Below are positions 7,801 through 15,451 of a stretch of DNA of 16,335 bases, piece after piece. How positions within the stretch are numbered: the first letter of the stretch is position 1; each line of letters starts with the position of its first letter. The position numbers and the translations under genes were made by a program. Source of the DNA: an uncultured Bacteroidales bacterium. Lineage in GTDB: Bacteria > Bacteroidota > Bacteroidia > Bacteroidales > Paludibacteraceae. The notes beneath the pieces were generated by a model. That model was not told where the DNA came from. It made no database searches and worked only from the letters and a program-made list of their open reading frames with translations. The stretch covers positions 1 to 16,335 of the forward strand of contig CAMOMF010000004.1 in assembly GCA_946619625.1 (NCBI GenBank), in the 5' to 3' direction.

Positions 7801-10800
7801 GTAACCGACATCCATTTTGAAGGGATTCCCCGCGATATCAGTTTCCGTGCTTATACAAGTACATCTATTGCAACAGGGGTTGATTTTAGGATATATGAGT
7901 CGCCAGATGGTTATACGTGGGGAAATCATATATGGAAAGGCACCGAGCTTGATCAAACGGTGATGAATTTGCCTTTGCAGCCCACCACACGATATGTGAA
8001 ATTGTATTATACAGGTAATTATCGTGGCTATTTTGAGGACGTAAAAATAACAGAACTTCGTCAGTTTGAAACGGATAAATCATCGATAGATTTTGGTACC
8101 ATACAGACCTCAGCAGGCATACCAGACGAAGTATTTGTATTTAAACACGCTAATGCAGGATATAACGTTTCGATAGAATTGGATGACCGTGTGTATAGTG
8201 AGGATGGATATAATCAGCCATTAGAAGGGAATTTCAGAGTCCAACGTGGTGATGATGATATTTCTTCTATCCCGAATACAGGCGGAGATACGATAGGACA
8301 GGCGAACCTAAAAATTCTTTTCTCAGAAACAGCGGAAGGCAAGTATGCAGGCTTTTTAACGATTAAAGACCAGATTGGAGATACTGCCAGAATATGGGTT
8401 TCTGGCGAGCGGATTAATGGAGTTCCAACCCCGACATTTACGTGGAATCCTAATAATGAACGTTATTTTGCAGGAACAGAAATCCCCAATTTCTTGCTAT
8501 CTAATAGTAGTGGTCCTATTGAATACACCACTACCGATGAATCAATTGCATATGTTGATCAAGAAGGTACATTGCATATTCTACAACCGAATCAGACCGT
8601 TACCATAGGTGCCAGCCAAGCAGCGGTGGATACAGAGGATGAGAAATGGTCGAGTCAAACAGGAAGCATTACAATTGAGACTCTAAAAAAGAGCGATTTT
8701 GATTTACCATTGGCATTAACGGAAGCTGTGTATAATGGATCATATCTGTATAGCAAGAATGGTTATGGTTGGGATACTAATGCCGAGCAGGGTGATGGTG
8801 TCCGATTAGGTCCAGCACCCTATGGCAGTGGCATTGGTATTTTCACAAAAGGAGCCTATCAGCGAGGAGATAAGTATATCATTCTTTATTTCAATGGTAC
8901 TCCAGATTCACTCTTTATGGACTATCGAACAAATTCAAATGATGCTTCTTGGGGATATTGGAAAGTGTCGGAAAGTGAGGATGGTGAACATTGGACTGAT
9001 GCTTGGGAGGACGAATACAACAGTAGCCGCGCCTTACGTCATGCAAAAGTAGGACTAAATCACGCTTCGCAATACGTGCGTATCATGTATTCGGGAAACT
9101 ATGGTGGACACGTGAAGAATGTGTATATTACATCGTATGAAGGAATACATTATTTACGCACATTGCGCACCCAAAATCAAAATAGAGACCTATTTGTGAG
9201 CCGCGGTGGAGTGGAAAACCATCAAGCCGTTGCTGACGATTATGGTTTGGCTCTGCGCCATGTTAAAATGACAAAGGACAATGATACGTATGTGGATATG
9301 TTCCAGTACGCAGATAACAATAAATATCTTTGTCAGTCGGGGGAGATTGTTGACACTTATGGGAACGAAGATGCTATGTCAACATTATCAGAGCAATGGG
9401 CGGTTTCGCAGACACAAGATAAGGAGGGATATATTCTCCAGAATAAGTCAAGTAACCGCTTCCTAAAAGTGGCTGATGATGGTTTGTTAGCATTGGTGGA
9501 GGAGTCCAACGCCACTCTGTTTTTATTTGAAATTCCGAAAGATCATCTTGATTGGCTGCAGGAGTTATCAGAGAAGCAAGCTTTGGATGCAGCACTGGAA
9601 TTTAATGTGGTAGTAGAAGACCGTGCTCGTTTGACGGAAGAATTAATCCAAAATGACTATATTCGCACAGGAATAGAAATAACTCCTGCTCATAATCCGA
9701 TAGTAAGCGTTGAAAACATTAATGAAGTTTATGAAACGGGAGTAATTGGTGGTTTGGTTGACGGTATGCAAGGAACTATTAACAATGTTACTCCAGGCCT
9801 TTATCGTCTAACGCTCAAAGCCTTGTTCCGTGAAACCTTTAATGAGCAAGCTTACTCTTATTATGGTCAAGATATCCGTAATTCCGTTGCGTATGTTGCT
9901 GCCAATGGTGTGAAGACGCCTATCATGTCGGTATATTCTACCGATGAAAATAGTGATTATGCATCAGAAAAGCCGTATTTGCCAGACTATCAACCTAATC
10001 AGGATGAAAATTCATTTTATCCAAATAGCACATATGCTGCTGGTGAGGCATTCAAAAATGAAGGGCGATACAACAATGAAGTGTATTTCTATGTAGAAGC
10101 AGATGAGGGGCAAACAACCGGTACTATCCATTACGGATTGTATTGCCCGTCCAATGCCGGTCGAGGTAATTGGTTATGCTATGAAGGATATACATTGACT
10201 CGCTTTGAACGTAAAGAGTATGTGTTTGATAATGGAGGTGATAGTCATGATGGGAATTGGGGAACAGAAGAGAATTGGACTTTTAAAGGTAATCGTTGTA
10301 CTAAAGATAATTTTGATTTACCAAAGGTAGTTCATTTGGTAAGGATAGAAGAGGCTGTTACGGTTAATATTCCCAATGCTGCGGCTCATACGATAGAATA
10401 TGGGGACAACACATCAATAACAATTGAGCCAACAGGCGGATTGTCGATTGGTATGGGCGGAATTGAAGGTGCAACTTCGGACAATTTAATTATTAAATCA
10501 GATGAAACCGGCACAGGGTATCTGCGAGTTTCGCCAGAAGTGAGTCAAGATAAAATGCCGTTGGCAACGGTAGAGATGTATTCCAAAGCGTATTACGACA
10601 GAAAATTAGATGAAAATGGCAAAGCCACAAATACCAACGAAGCCAAATGGCAATATATTGGTTCGCCAGTTATGAATGATGTAAACGCCAAGTCTATAGA
10701 GCAGGTGTTTTACTACGACTGGCTTTATCGATGGGACGAAACTTATGGATGGAAAAATGCCCGAAAAGAACAATACTCTCCGATGATTCCTTTCAACGGC

Positions 10801-11997
10801 TATTCACTAACACAGGACGGCAATTCCGGAGGCAAGACCTATACACATAAAGGACGTCTCATCAATGGTGACAAGACTTTCAATTTGACATACACGGCAA
10901 ATAAACAAAAAGGCAGCCACTTGCTTGCAAATAGTTTTGCTGCGCCAATAGATATAAGGAGATTTATAAGTGAAGATTTCGGAGAGGCTGTTGAACCAAT
11001 TATTTATATCTTCAACACCGGCTCCTATAACGAAGCTTCTGAGAACAACAATAATCATATAGATTGGAACTCAAGCGACGAAAAATCTTCTGGTGCTGAA
11101 GGGCAATACACTGCCATTCCTATAGAATCTGCATCATGGATTGAAAAGGTTACGCAAAATGCGTTTATTCCTTACATTGCCCCTATGCAAGGGTTTATGA
11201 TTAAGAGAGGGGAAGAAGGCTTTGACGATTTCAAGCTTGATTATTCCCGATTGGTATGGAATGGAGATTATAAGAGTAGTAATCCCAACAGTCCAATGCG
11301 GTCTCCAAGGCGCTTGATGGCGGAGCAGGCTACTGACACCAATGGCATATATCTACAAGTGTTTAGCCGTAGGGAGATGGATGAATTGTTTATGATTGAA
11401 CTGAGTCAATTCTCCCATGCCAAGGATAGAGGTTGGGATGCCGAAAAAATGAATGGTACAGCAGCAATCACTTTGTATGCTGTGGAAGATTCATTGCGTA
11501 TGGCTGTGGATGCAACGCCGGAAATAAAAGGAACCTATCTGGGATTCCATTCAGAAGCAGATAGTACCTACTATTTCCGATTTAAGTATGTAGAGATGCC
11601 TGAACAATTATATCTGCTTGATCAACAAACAGGTAAGGCGGTGCCTATCGTGACAGATACCACATGGGCGTTCCTAGCCCAGCCCGATAGTGCATATGCT
11701 ATCCGATTCAGAATAGTAGATGAAAGTATGCTGCCTGTAGGCTGGGATAGAGTGGATGACCAAACGCCTACTGATATTGCCGCCCTGTCAAGCCAAGACA
11801 CGAATATATGGCAGGTTGGGGAGAATGTGTATGTTTCATGCCTTGGACAACATACGTATAATTTGTATGACATGCGCGGCCGCTTGATTGCTTCAGAGCA
11901 GTTTGTTGGTACACTCGTGCACAACATTTCCGATTTGAGTGCAGGTGTGTATATTGCAACCGTAGAAAACGAGTCGTTGAAAGTGGTAAAAAAATAG
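4819..11997 (+). CDS. giant modular T9SS cargo protein, probable surface adhesin
   Basis: The 2392-residue protein has a signal peptide (hydrophobic core about 28-39, likely cut near VWG at 42-44) and a T9SS type A sorting domain over the last 75 residues (YDMRGRLI, then DLSAGVYIATV, then KVVKK). That predicts export to the cell surface with removal of the tail. Visible modules: a trefoil-like start (about 53-200), an InlB-like WST segment (about 245-300), Ig-like repeats (303-395, 711-835), three discoidin-like sandwiches (about 498-604, 945-1078, 1292-1436), each of the first two followed by an Ig-like segment, a second trefoil-like region (1440-1576), a jelly-roll candidate (1617-1795), and a stacked-strand region from 1801. 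Domain names are by pattern only. I see no catalytic motif, so binding or adhesion is inferred. Two in-frame ATGs (4819 and 4843) begin a duplicated 8-codon segment. I kept 4819, which follows a weak AAGG. The gene looks more AT-rich than its neighbours. Confidence 0.88.
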   Translation: MKESTRNTMKESLRNIRQIISRITWLRSILVVLGMMMMEMNVWGVDWIGEPVSTTKSFYLYNVSNHLFLNPTGTYGVTTPQYLWSFSSITHGTISTNVGNTTWYIYVEKTAPGTSGNASIRTTIANPDIVSSSTTIGAYKFQHSKTSGLGQGTKYFNLETNSKITAANTQGEQNDWLLVSETQYKSTLPYYFRAIAANRTGDTGGSAYVTYDASLQNSTTSTSVETNCTDPSAPSTTITQYSTTAYYRAVPAANKVFIGWSTTADGNNIIPGAGANYAYTITSDSHNSGSPTETTLYAVFGDKYVPVITIANGDNSSMLVGETISFSFDNTDGLTFDISNTSLSSDITNGQDVITYNYETNTLMACNAGVATITFHQPNTETIQGKDISFDILVSKRANPITINGETSFVEYLTYADQTSDLTITSANNSREGRPDCVVTQRSGEDVATYTDPGSRKYITTTFNEGTATWSVTQPEDYMYDAGASTITVNVNPAQENCYILQSTSEFNAPKNSGTSAESRFVWKGRADKITFSAKTTGDNSTNLHMVTLNANGEDLNDYEYSLGTSYWVLEPSLNNNVRGVRFYQRGQTSTRKIKDIYVHRSPYIEVTPSSLTMDNTIKGHTSIKYLVLEYNNCDSGTIYLSSSDPTHFTVSPSSIAVSDNSTGSDTITVTYHANATAEDNPIPDNAVITVYNKARKTTVNVCATTIDKYNLLYTGTNLSAAVLDEFASGISFNYENNESVAVPAPVDGDVEGFDSSIEANHFYYTISHEVSSIIVGCNPAHAEHVVTYDPSTNKFKAWNAGTATITFYEKGTSIINSRDDVSYIITVTKHTPEFTWNNGNEDVNTGIYFNHNSVHSNPYTDIFASSSTTNNSGCSLTLTSSDEVVATIEQGSNQWNASLSTYNYYTYEPSYSAHSADITITQAENYYWAAHEEIYTITPSVAPYHVEFTIDNEATYSAVFSWRNDDNNHYKTNEGNHGVVQLGPENGLNWDDRVTDIHFEGIPRDISFRAYTSTSIATGVDFRIYESPDGYTWGNHIWKGTELDQTVMNLPLQPTTRYVKLYYTGNYRGYFEDVKITELRQFETDKSSIDFGTIQTSAGIPDEVFVFKHANAGYNVSIELDDRVYSEDGYNQPLEGNFRVQRGDDDISSIPNTGGDTIGQANLKILFSETAEGKYAGFLTIKDQIGDTARIWVSGERINGVPTPTFTWNPNNERYFAGTEIPNFLLSNSSGPIEYTTTDESIAYVDQEGTLHILQPNQTVTIGASQAAVDTEDEKWSSQTGSITIETLKKSDFDLPLALTEAVYNGSYLYSKNGYGWDTNAEQGDGVRLGPAPYGSGIGIFTKGAYQRGDKYIILYFNGTPDSLFMDYRTNSNDASWGYWKVSESEDGEHWTDAWEDEYNSSRALRHAKVGLNHASQYVRIMYSGNYGGHVKNVYITSYEGIHYLRTLRTQNQNRDLFVSRGGVENHQAVADDYGLALRHVKMTKDNDTYVDMFQYADNNKYLCQSGEIVDTYGNEDAMSTLSEQWAVSQTQDKEGYILQNKSSNRFLKVADDGLLALVEESNATLFLFEIPKDHLDWLQELSEKQALDAALEFNVVVEDRARLTEELIQNDYIRTGIEITPAHNPIVSVENINEVYETGVIGGLVDGMQGTINNVTPGLYRLTLKALFRETFNEQAYSYYGQDIRNSVAYVAANGVKTPIMSVYSTDENSDYASEKPYLPDYQPNQDENSFYPNSTYAAGEAFKNEGRYNNEVYFYVEADEGQTTGTIHYGLYCPSNAGRGNWLCYEGYTLTRFERKEYVFDNGGDSHDGNWGTEENWTFKGNRCTKDNFDLPKVVHLVRIEEAVTVNIPNAAAHTIEYGDNTSITIEPTGGLSIGMGGIEGATSDNLIIKSDETGTGYLRVSPEVSQDKMPLATVEMYSKAYYDRKLDENGKATNTNEAKWQYIGSPVMNDVNAKSIEQVFYYDWLYRWDETYGWKNARKEQYSPMIPFNGYSLTQDGNSGGKTYTHKGRLINGDKTFNLTYTANKQKGSHLLANSFAAPIDIRRFISEDFGEAVEPIIYIFNTGSYNEASENNNNHIDWNSSDEKSSGAEGQYTAIPIESASWIEKVTQNAFIPYIAPMQGFMIKRGEEGFDDFKLDYSRLVWNGDYKSSNPNSPMRSPRRLMAEQATDTNGIYLQVFSRREMDELFMIELSQFSHAKDRGWDAEKMNGTAAITLYAVEDSLRMAVDATPEIKGTYLGFHSEADSTYYFRFKYVEMPEQLYLLDQQTGKAVPIVTDTTWAFLAQPDSAYAIRFRIVDESMLPVGWDRVDDQTPTDIAALSSQDTNIWQVGENVYVSCLGQHTYNLYDMRGRLIASEQFVGTLVHNISDLSAGVYIATVENESLKVVKK

Positions 11998-12001
11998 GGA
12001 A

Positions 12002-12520
12002 GTGATTCGTCAAAAACGACATAGAATAGTGCTGGGGATAGTGTGCGTTTTGTTCATTATCCCGTCCTGCTTGTACGCACAAACACTATTTGGGGACATG
12101 AAAAGCACCAGTAGTTATTTACGTCAAACGCCCTCTTATCACAGTGATAACTCTTATAGACCTTTCGAGAAAGGTGAATACGGAATGAGTCCGTTCGGGC
12201 AGGCAAGTTCAAATCCTTATGGGTATGGAAGTTATGAAGGGGGTATTGACAATCAAACATCCCAATTTACGTCTGCGTTCTCAAGGTTTAAGGGGTATTT
12301 GGGGCTAACAGCTGAGGAAACAAGAGGTAATATGTATAGGGAAATCATGTCTGGTGGTGATGTTCTTCCTCCTTGTGGCGAAAATGAAGAAGAAAACAAT
12401 GGAGATGATTTTACAGGTGATGACAAGGAAAGGGTTCCCATTGGGGACGGAGTAGTGCCGTTGTTGCTGATGCTGGCAGTGTATGCAGGGTGGAAAAGTG
12501 AAATCAGATTACGCAGGTGA
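12002..12520 (+). CDS. exported protein with PIGDG-transmembrane-Arg C-terminal tail
   Basis: This 172-residue product starts with GTG, 4 nt after the stop of the giant gene, which suggests translational coupling. The basic start MIRQKRHR plus the core IVLGIVCVLFII form a signal peptide, probably cut after LYA (residue 26). The mature part is low in hydrophobic residues and rich in Ser, Tyr and Gly, then acidic (ENEEENNGDDFTGDD). It ends with PIGDG (146-150), a hydrophobic run VVPLLLMLAVYAGW (151-164) and a basic tail ending RLRR. That three-part end has the same layout as exosortase or rhombosortase substrates (PEP-CTERM style), although the PIGDG signature differs. From memory, similar short tails occur on other Bacteroidales proteins. 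The likely state is anchored in the inner membrane or processed there. Function is unknown, but the position suggests a partner of the giant protein. SerCys near residue 23 does not make a good lipobox because Pro precedes Ser. Confidence 0.8.
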   Translation: MIRQKRHRIVLGIVCVLFIIPSCLYAQTLFGDMKSTSSYLRQTPSYHSDNSYRPFEKGEYGMSPFGQASSNPYGYGSYEGGIDNQTSQFTSAFSRFKGYLGLTAEETRGNMYREIMSGGDVLPPCGENEEENNGDDFTGDDKERVPIGDGVVPLLLMLAVYAGWKSEIRLRR

Positions 12521-12540
12521 CAAACAAATAGATATTCATT

Positions 12541-12774
12541 ATGACACAAGACGAGATTTGGATTGCCAAATGTAACGAAGTGAAGGCTTTCATAGAAACG
12601 AATCAGCGTAATCCCTCGAAGCATGATGCCGAGGAGCGGGGGCTTTATTGGAACTGGTTGCACCACAACAAGAAACGCCTGAATGCCGGTCTGTTCAAGC
12701 CGGAAAGAGTGGCGTTGTTCAGTGAGTTGCTGAAAGTATCCGAACTGTACCGTCATAAGAACCAATACGAATAG
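12541..12774 (+). CDS. stand-alone helicase-associated (HA-like) domain protein
   Basis: The 77-residue soluble protein fits the helicase-associated domain pattern (Pfam HA type): an opening Trp (IWIAK), a helix with EVKAFIETNQRNPSK, a central YWNWLHHNKKRLNAGLF segment and a closing ERVALFSELLKV helix. In family knowledge these small three-helix domains occur in tandem on helicases and are thought to bind nucleic acid. Here one copy stands alone with no helicase attached. It starts 20 nt after the preceding gene and lies between two genes for exported proteins, where a cytoplasmic nucleic-acid-binding domain is unexpected. It could regulate the cluster. I see no signal peptide or membrane segment. 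The family call is moderately sure and the role is open. Confidence 0.72.
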   Translation: MTQDEIWIAKCNEVKAFIETNQRNPSKHDAEERGLYWNWLHHNKKRLNAGLFKPERVALFSELLKVSELYRHKNQYE

Positions 12775-12827
12775 AAAAGAGCGTGTTCGGTTTAACGTGA
12801 ACTAACGATTGGGAAGAAGGACTTTGA

Positions 12828-13898
12828 ATGGAAGGATTAAAAAGAGAATATAGAAGAATATTGGTATTAGCTGTCATGATAATGGCAGGCGTGCATGGTG
12901 TATGGGCAAGCGGCTCCGATTCCATCTATGCGCGAAGAACGGGCTGGTTCGCCTTTGCACCATATGGCAAGTCATTGCTAAGTGATGTCCACCCCAATTT
13001 TGTGCGGTTTGAGATAGTGGGAAATAGCAATCATCCGGTGTATGATTTCGCCGCGACAGGCAAGTCATTCCGTCCGAGTGTGCAGGGTTGCTTCGGGTTC
13101 GATTTGCCGATATGGGACCGGAATTTCGGTACAGAACAAGAGTACGGACTATGTATCAGCATGACCGCTTCGGCGTGCCTTTGGATGGATTTGTTTGAAT
13201 CGCAGACGTCTCCGGTTATCAACACCGACTATCGTATAGGTACGCACACGTACACTTTCATTCACCGGCTGAACCGTAAGTTTGTCAAGAACTATTCCAT
13301 TGCGTGGTGTCCGTTTAAGCACGAGTCCACGCATATAGGTGATGAGATTCAGATTCAGCGTGTACAGGCAGGTTATGCTATTCGCAGAGTGAACGTCAGT
13401 TACAACTACACGGAATTAGCGGTTACCCTCAACGAGCCGGAGGACCGGAATGTGCAGTGCCATACGTTCCGTTTAGGTTTAATGGTGTTATGGTCACCAA
13501 ATGAGGGCTGGTATAGCATCAAGGAATCTGCGGGTGACGGCAAGGCCTCGTTAGCACACCCAGCCATGTCACCTTTTGAGGCGTATTTTCAGTACCAGTA
13601 CCAAAGTCCCACTTCCCGACATGGTTTTCAGGGGGTTGCATCGGCAGAGGTGCGCAATCGAGTAGTGTATGGCTACGACCTCAGCCTGAAAGAGGGTCAG
13701 ACGGATACACATTCGGCTGATTACAGGCGATTCACGTACAGTATCTTCCTGGGTATGCGTTACAACTTACCCGGGTACGATGGCTACTTCAGTCGGTTTG
13801 CCGTAGGGGCGCGTTTGTACCATGGTAATTGTCCGTTTGGTCATTACCGTGCCATTGACAACTACAGCCAAGTGGGACTTTCGTTAGTCTTCCAATAA
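12828..13898 (+). CDS. outer-membrane beta-barrel protein, DUF1207-like
   Basis: The 356-residue protein has a signal peptide (core ILVLAVMIMAGVHG, likely cut at VWA, residues 25-27). Strands then alternate polar and hydrophobic residues, with many Tyr, Phe and Trp, and the chain ends in a strand-like VGLSLVFQ, as expected for an outer-membrane barrel. HESTHIGDE at 165-173 resembles the HxSSHxGD element I associate with DUF1207 proteins. The H-x-S also recalls the active site of the lipid A deacylase PagL, but the spacing to Glu is wrong and the protein is about twice PagL size. AGAAGG upstream supports the start. It lies 53 nt after the HA-like gene in the same run, so it may help anchor or export the surface proteins. 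Function is unknown. Confidence 0.75.
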   Translation: MEGLKREYRRILVLAVMIMAGVHGVWASGSDSIYARRTGWFAFAPYGKSLLSDVHPNFVRFEIVGNSNHPVYDFAATGKSFRPSVQGCFGFDLPIWDRNFGTEQEYGLCISMTASACLWMDLFESQTSPVINTDYRIGTHTYTFIHRLNRKFVKNYSIAWCPFKHESTHIGDEIQIQRVQAGYAIRRVNVSYNYTELAVTLNEPEDRNVQCHTFRLGLMVLWSPNEGWYSIKESAGDGKASLAHPAMSPFEAYFQYQYQSPTSRHGFQGVASAEVRNRVVYGYDLSLKEGQTDTHSADYRRFTYSIFLGMRYNLPGYDGYFSRFAVGARLYHGNCPFGHYRAIDNYSQVGLSLVFQ

Positions 13899-13913
13899 AT
13901 TAATAGGGGAAAA

Positions 13914-15125
13914 ATGAGAACGATTAAGGATTACAATAAAACGAAGATTGCTTGCTATTTGGGTTTTGTGACGCAAGCGATAGTGGCTAATTTCACGCCG
14001 CTGCTGTTTTTGGTTTTTCACCGAGAGTATCAAATATCTATTGCCAGTCTGGCGTTGATTCCGGCGGTGTTCTACGTAGTGCAGTTAGTGACGGATTTTC
14101 TGTGTGCCAAGTTCAAGAACCTGAACTACCGGAAGAGTATAATCATCTCGGAGGTTACATCAGCGCTGGGTTTAGCGGGGTTGGCGTTTGTTCCGCAACT
14201 GCTGTCTAATCCATTGGTAGGTATACTGTTATGCGTATGTGTGTATGCAGTGGGAAGCGGACTGATTGAAGTGCTGTGCAGCCCTATTATTGAGGCGTGT
14301 CCTTTCCCCAACAAGGAGGGCATGATGAGTTTGTTGCACTCGTTTTACTGCTGGGGAGCAGTGGGTGTGATTGTAGGTTCCACTGTATTTTTTGCGCTAT
14401 TCGGTGTGGAAAACTGGCGCTATTTGACATGTATATGGGCATTGGTACCCCTATATAATATCTTCAACTTCGCGAGCTGTCCAATCGAGCCTATTGTACA
14501 AGACACTGAAGGCATGAGTATGTCGCAACTGCTGAAAAACAGCCGTTTTTGGTTTTTCTTGCTGCTGATGATTGCAGCCGGTGCATCGGAGAGCACGATG
14601 GCACAGTGGACCTCCGCCTTTGCGGAAGCGTCGTTAGGTGTGGAAAAGGCGATTGGTGACATTGCGGGCCCCTGCGGGTTTGCTTTCTGCATGGGTTTGG
14701 GACGGTTGTGGTACGGTAAGAAAGGTCAGCACATGGACTTGTCCGCCTATATGACCGGAGCTGGAGTGTTGTGTTTTGCCTCGTACCTGCTGACTTCGCT
14801 TTCGCCAATTCCACTCGTCAGTTTGGCGGGCTGCATGATTAGTGGTTTGGCGGTGGGGATTATGTGGCCTGGAGCCATCAGTCTCACGTCCGCCCGAATA
14901 CCAACGGGTGGAACCGCCCTCTTTGCATTGTTGGCATTGGCAGGTGATTTGGGCGGCACATTAGGTCCATCGTTGGTAGGACTTGCCACCAAATCAGCCG
15001 AAAATAGCATACAAAGCGGAATTCTTGCCGCCTCGGTTTTTCCCGCCTTATTGGTTATCAGCCTGATTGGTATTCGCAGTATGGCGAAGAAATTTAAGGA
15101 AAATCGGGCTTCCACAAATGCATAG
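13914..15125 (+). CDS. MFS transporter, about 12 membrane segments
   Basis: The 403-residue product is almost wholly hydrophobic, with about twelve predicted membrane spans in two halves joined by a polar loop around residue 195 (EPIVQDTEGMSMSQLLKNSRF). The GLGRLWYGKKGQ segment (about 261-272) fits the position of the conserved MFS loop between spans 8 and 9. The first-half loop (AKFKNLNYRKS, about 63-73) is the matching loop between spans 2 and 3. It lies in the inner membrane as a proton-coupled or facilitated carrier. The substrate cannot be read from sequence; sugar or sugar-alcohol uptake is only a guess from overall likeness to fucose-permease-type proteins. It starts 15 nt after the barrel gene, so it is probably co-transcribed. 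Its 3' end overlaps the convergent alkyltransferase-like gene by 32 bp. Confidence 0.9.
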   Translation: MRTIKDYNKTKIACYLGFVTQAIVANFTPLLFLVFHREYQISIASLALIPAVFYVVQLVTDFLCAKFKNLNYRKSIIISEVTSALGLAGLAFVPQLLSNPLVGILLCVCVYAVGSGLIEVLCSPIIEACPFPNKEGMMSLLHSFYCWGAVGVIVGSTVFFALFGVENWRYLTCIWALVPLYNIFNFASCPIEPIVQDTEGMSMSQLLKNSRFWFFLLLMIAAGASESTMAQWTSAFAEASLGVEKAIGDIAGPCGFAFCMGLGRLWYGKKGQHMDLSAYMTGAGVLCFASYLLTSLSPIPLVSLAGCMISGLAVGIMWPGAISLTSARIPTGGTALFALLALAGDLGGTLGPSLVGLATKSAENSIQSGILAASVFPALLVISLIGIRSMAKKFKENRASTNA

Positions 15126-15432
15126 TCATATCGACATTACCGTTGGGGCGAAAGTGCACGCCTTCGTCCTGCAGTAAAAGTCGGTGTTGCAGCCATCCCG
15201 GAGCAGTGCGTCCGTCCTTGTTCACTACGCGGTGACAAGGCAGGTTGTGCGCTTCGGGTGTATATCGCAAGGTGTGTCCGACCATCCGCGCATGACTGGG
15301 CCATCCCGCCCAAACGGCTATGATTCCGTAAGTTGTGACCCTGCCGGGTGGTATCTGTGAGACAATGCTGAGCACATCGTCGCGAAATTGCCTTGCCTGC
15401 TCAGGCGTCATGGTGTCGTTATAATCCTTCAT
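15094..15432 (-). CDS. single-domain O6-alkylguanine-DNA alkyltransferase-like protein (MGMT family)
   Basis: The 112-residue protein is only the DNA-binding and active-site domain of the Ogt/MGMT family. It contains PPGRVTTYG (28-36, with the tyrosine that helps flip the base), an arginine finger candidate R49 in SHARMVGHTLR, and the catalytic box PCHRVV (65-70, Cys66). Related alkyltransferase-like proteins usually replace this Cys with Trp, whereas here Cys is kept, so real methyl transfer from O6-methylguanine is possible. The N-terminal MGMT domain is absent, as in many Bacteroidetes homologues annotated from the single domain. ATG 15430-15432 was chosen; Met8 (15411) is an alternative. 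The gene starts 19 nt after the stop of the hypothetical gene at 15452-15907, so the two probably form an operon. Confidence 0.9.
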   Translation of the reverse strand: MKDYNDTMTPEQARQFRDDVLSIVSQIPPGRVTTYGIIAVWAGWPSHARMVGHTLRYTPEAHNLPCHRVVNKDGRTAPGWLQHRLLLQDEGVHFRPNGNVDMTMHLWKPDFP

Positions 15433-15451
15433 GGAATAAAGGGTAACAGAC

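Noticed and set aside
7466..9466. Plus-strand ORFs of 61-77 codons inside the giant gene
   Set aside because: They are out-of-frame shadows of a single continuous 2392-codon frame that has a signal peptide at one end and a sorting domain at the other.
12002..12090. Lipoprotein signal in the 172-aa protein
   Set aside because: Cys23 is preceded by Pro-Ser, which does not fit the lipobox, while a normal signal peptidase site (LYA then Q) follows.
12828..13898. PagL lipid A deacylase
   Set aside because: The H-x-S is present, but Glu is only six residues after Ser and the protein is about twice the usual length.
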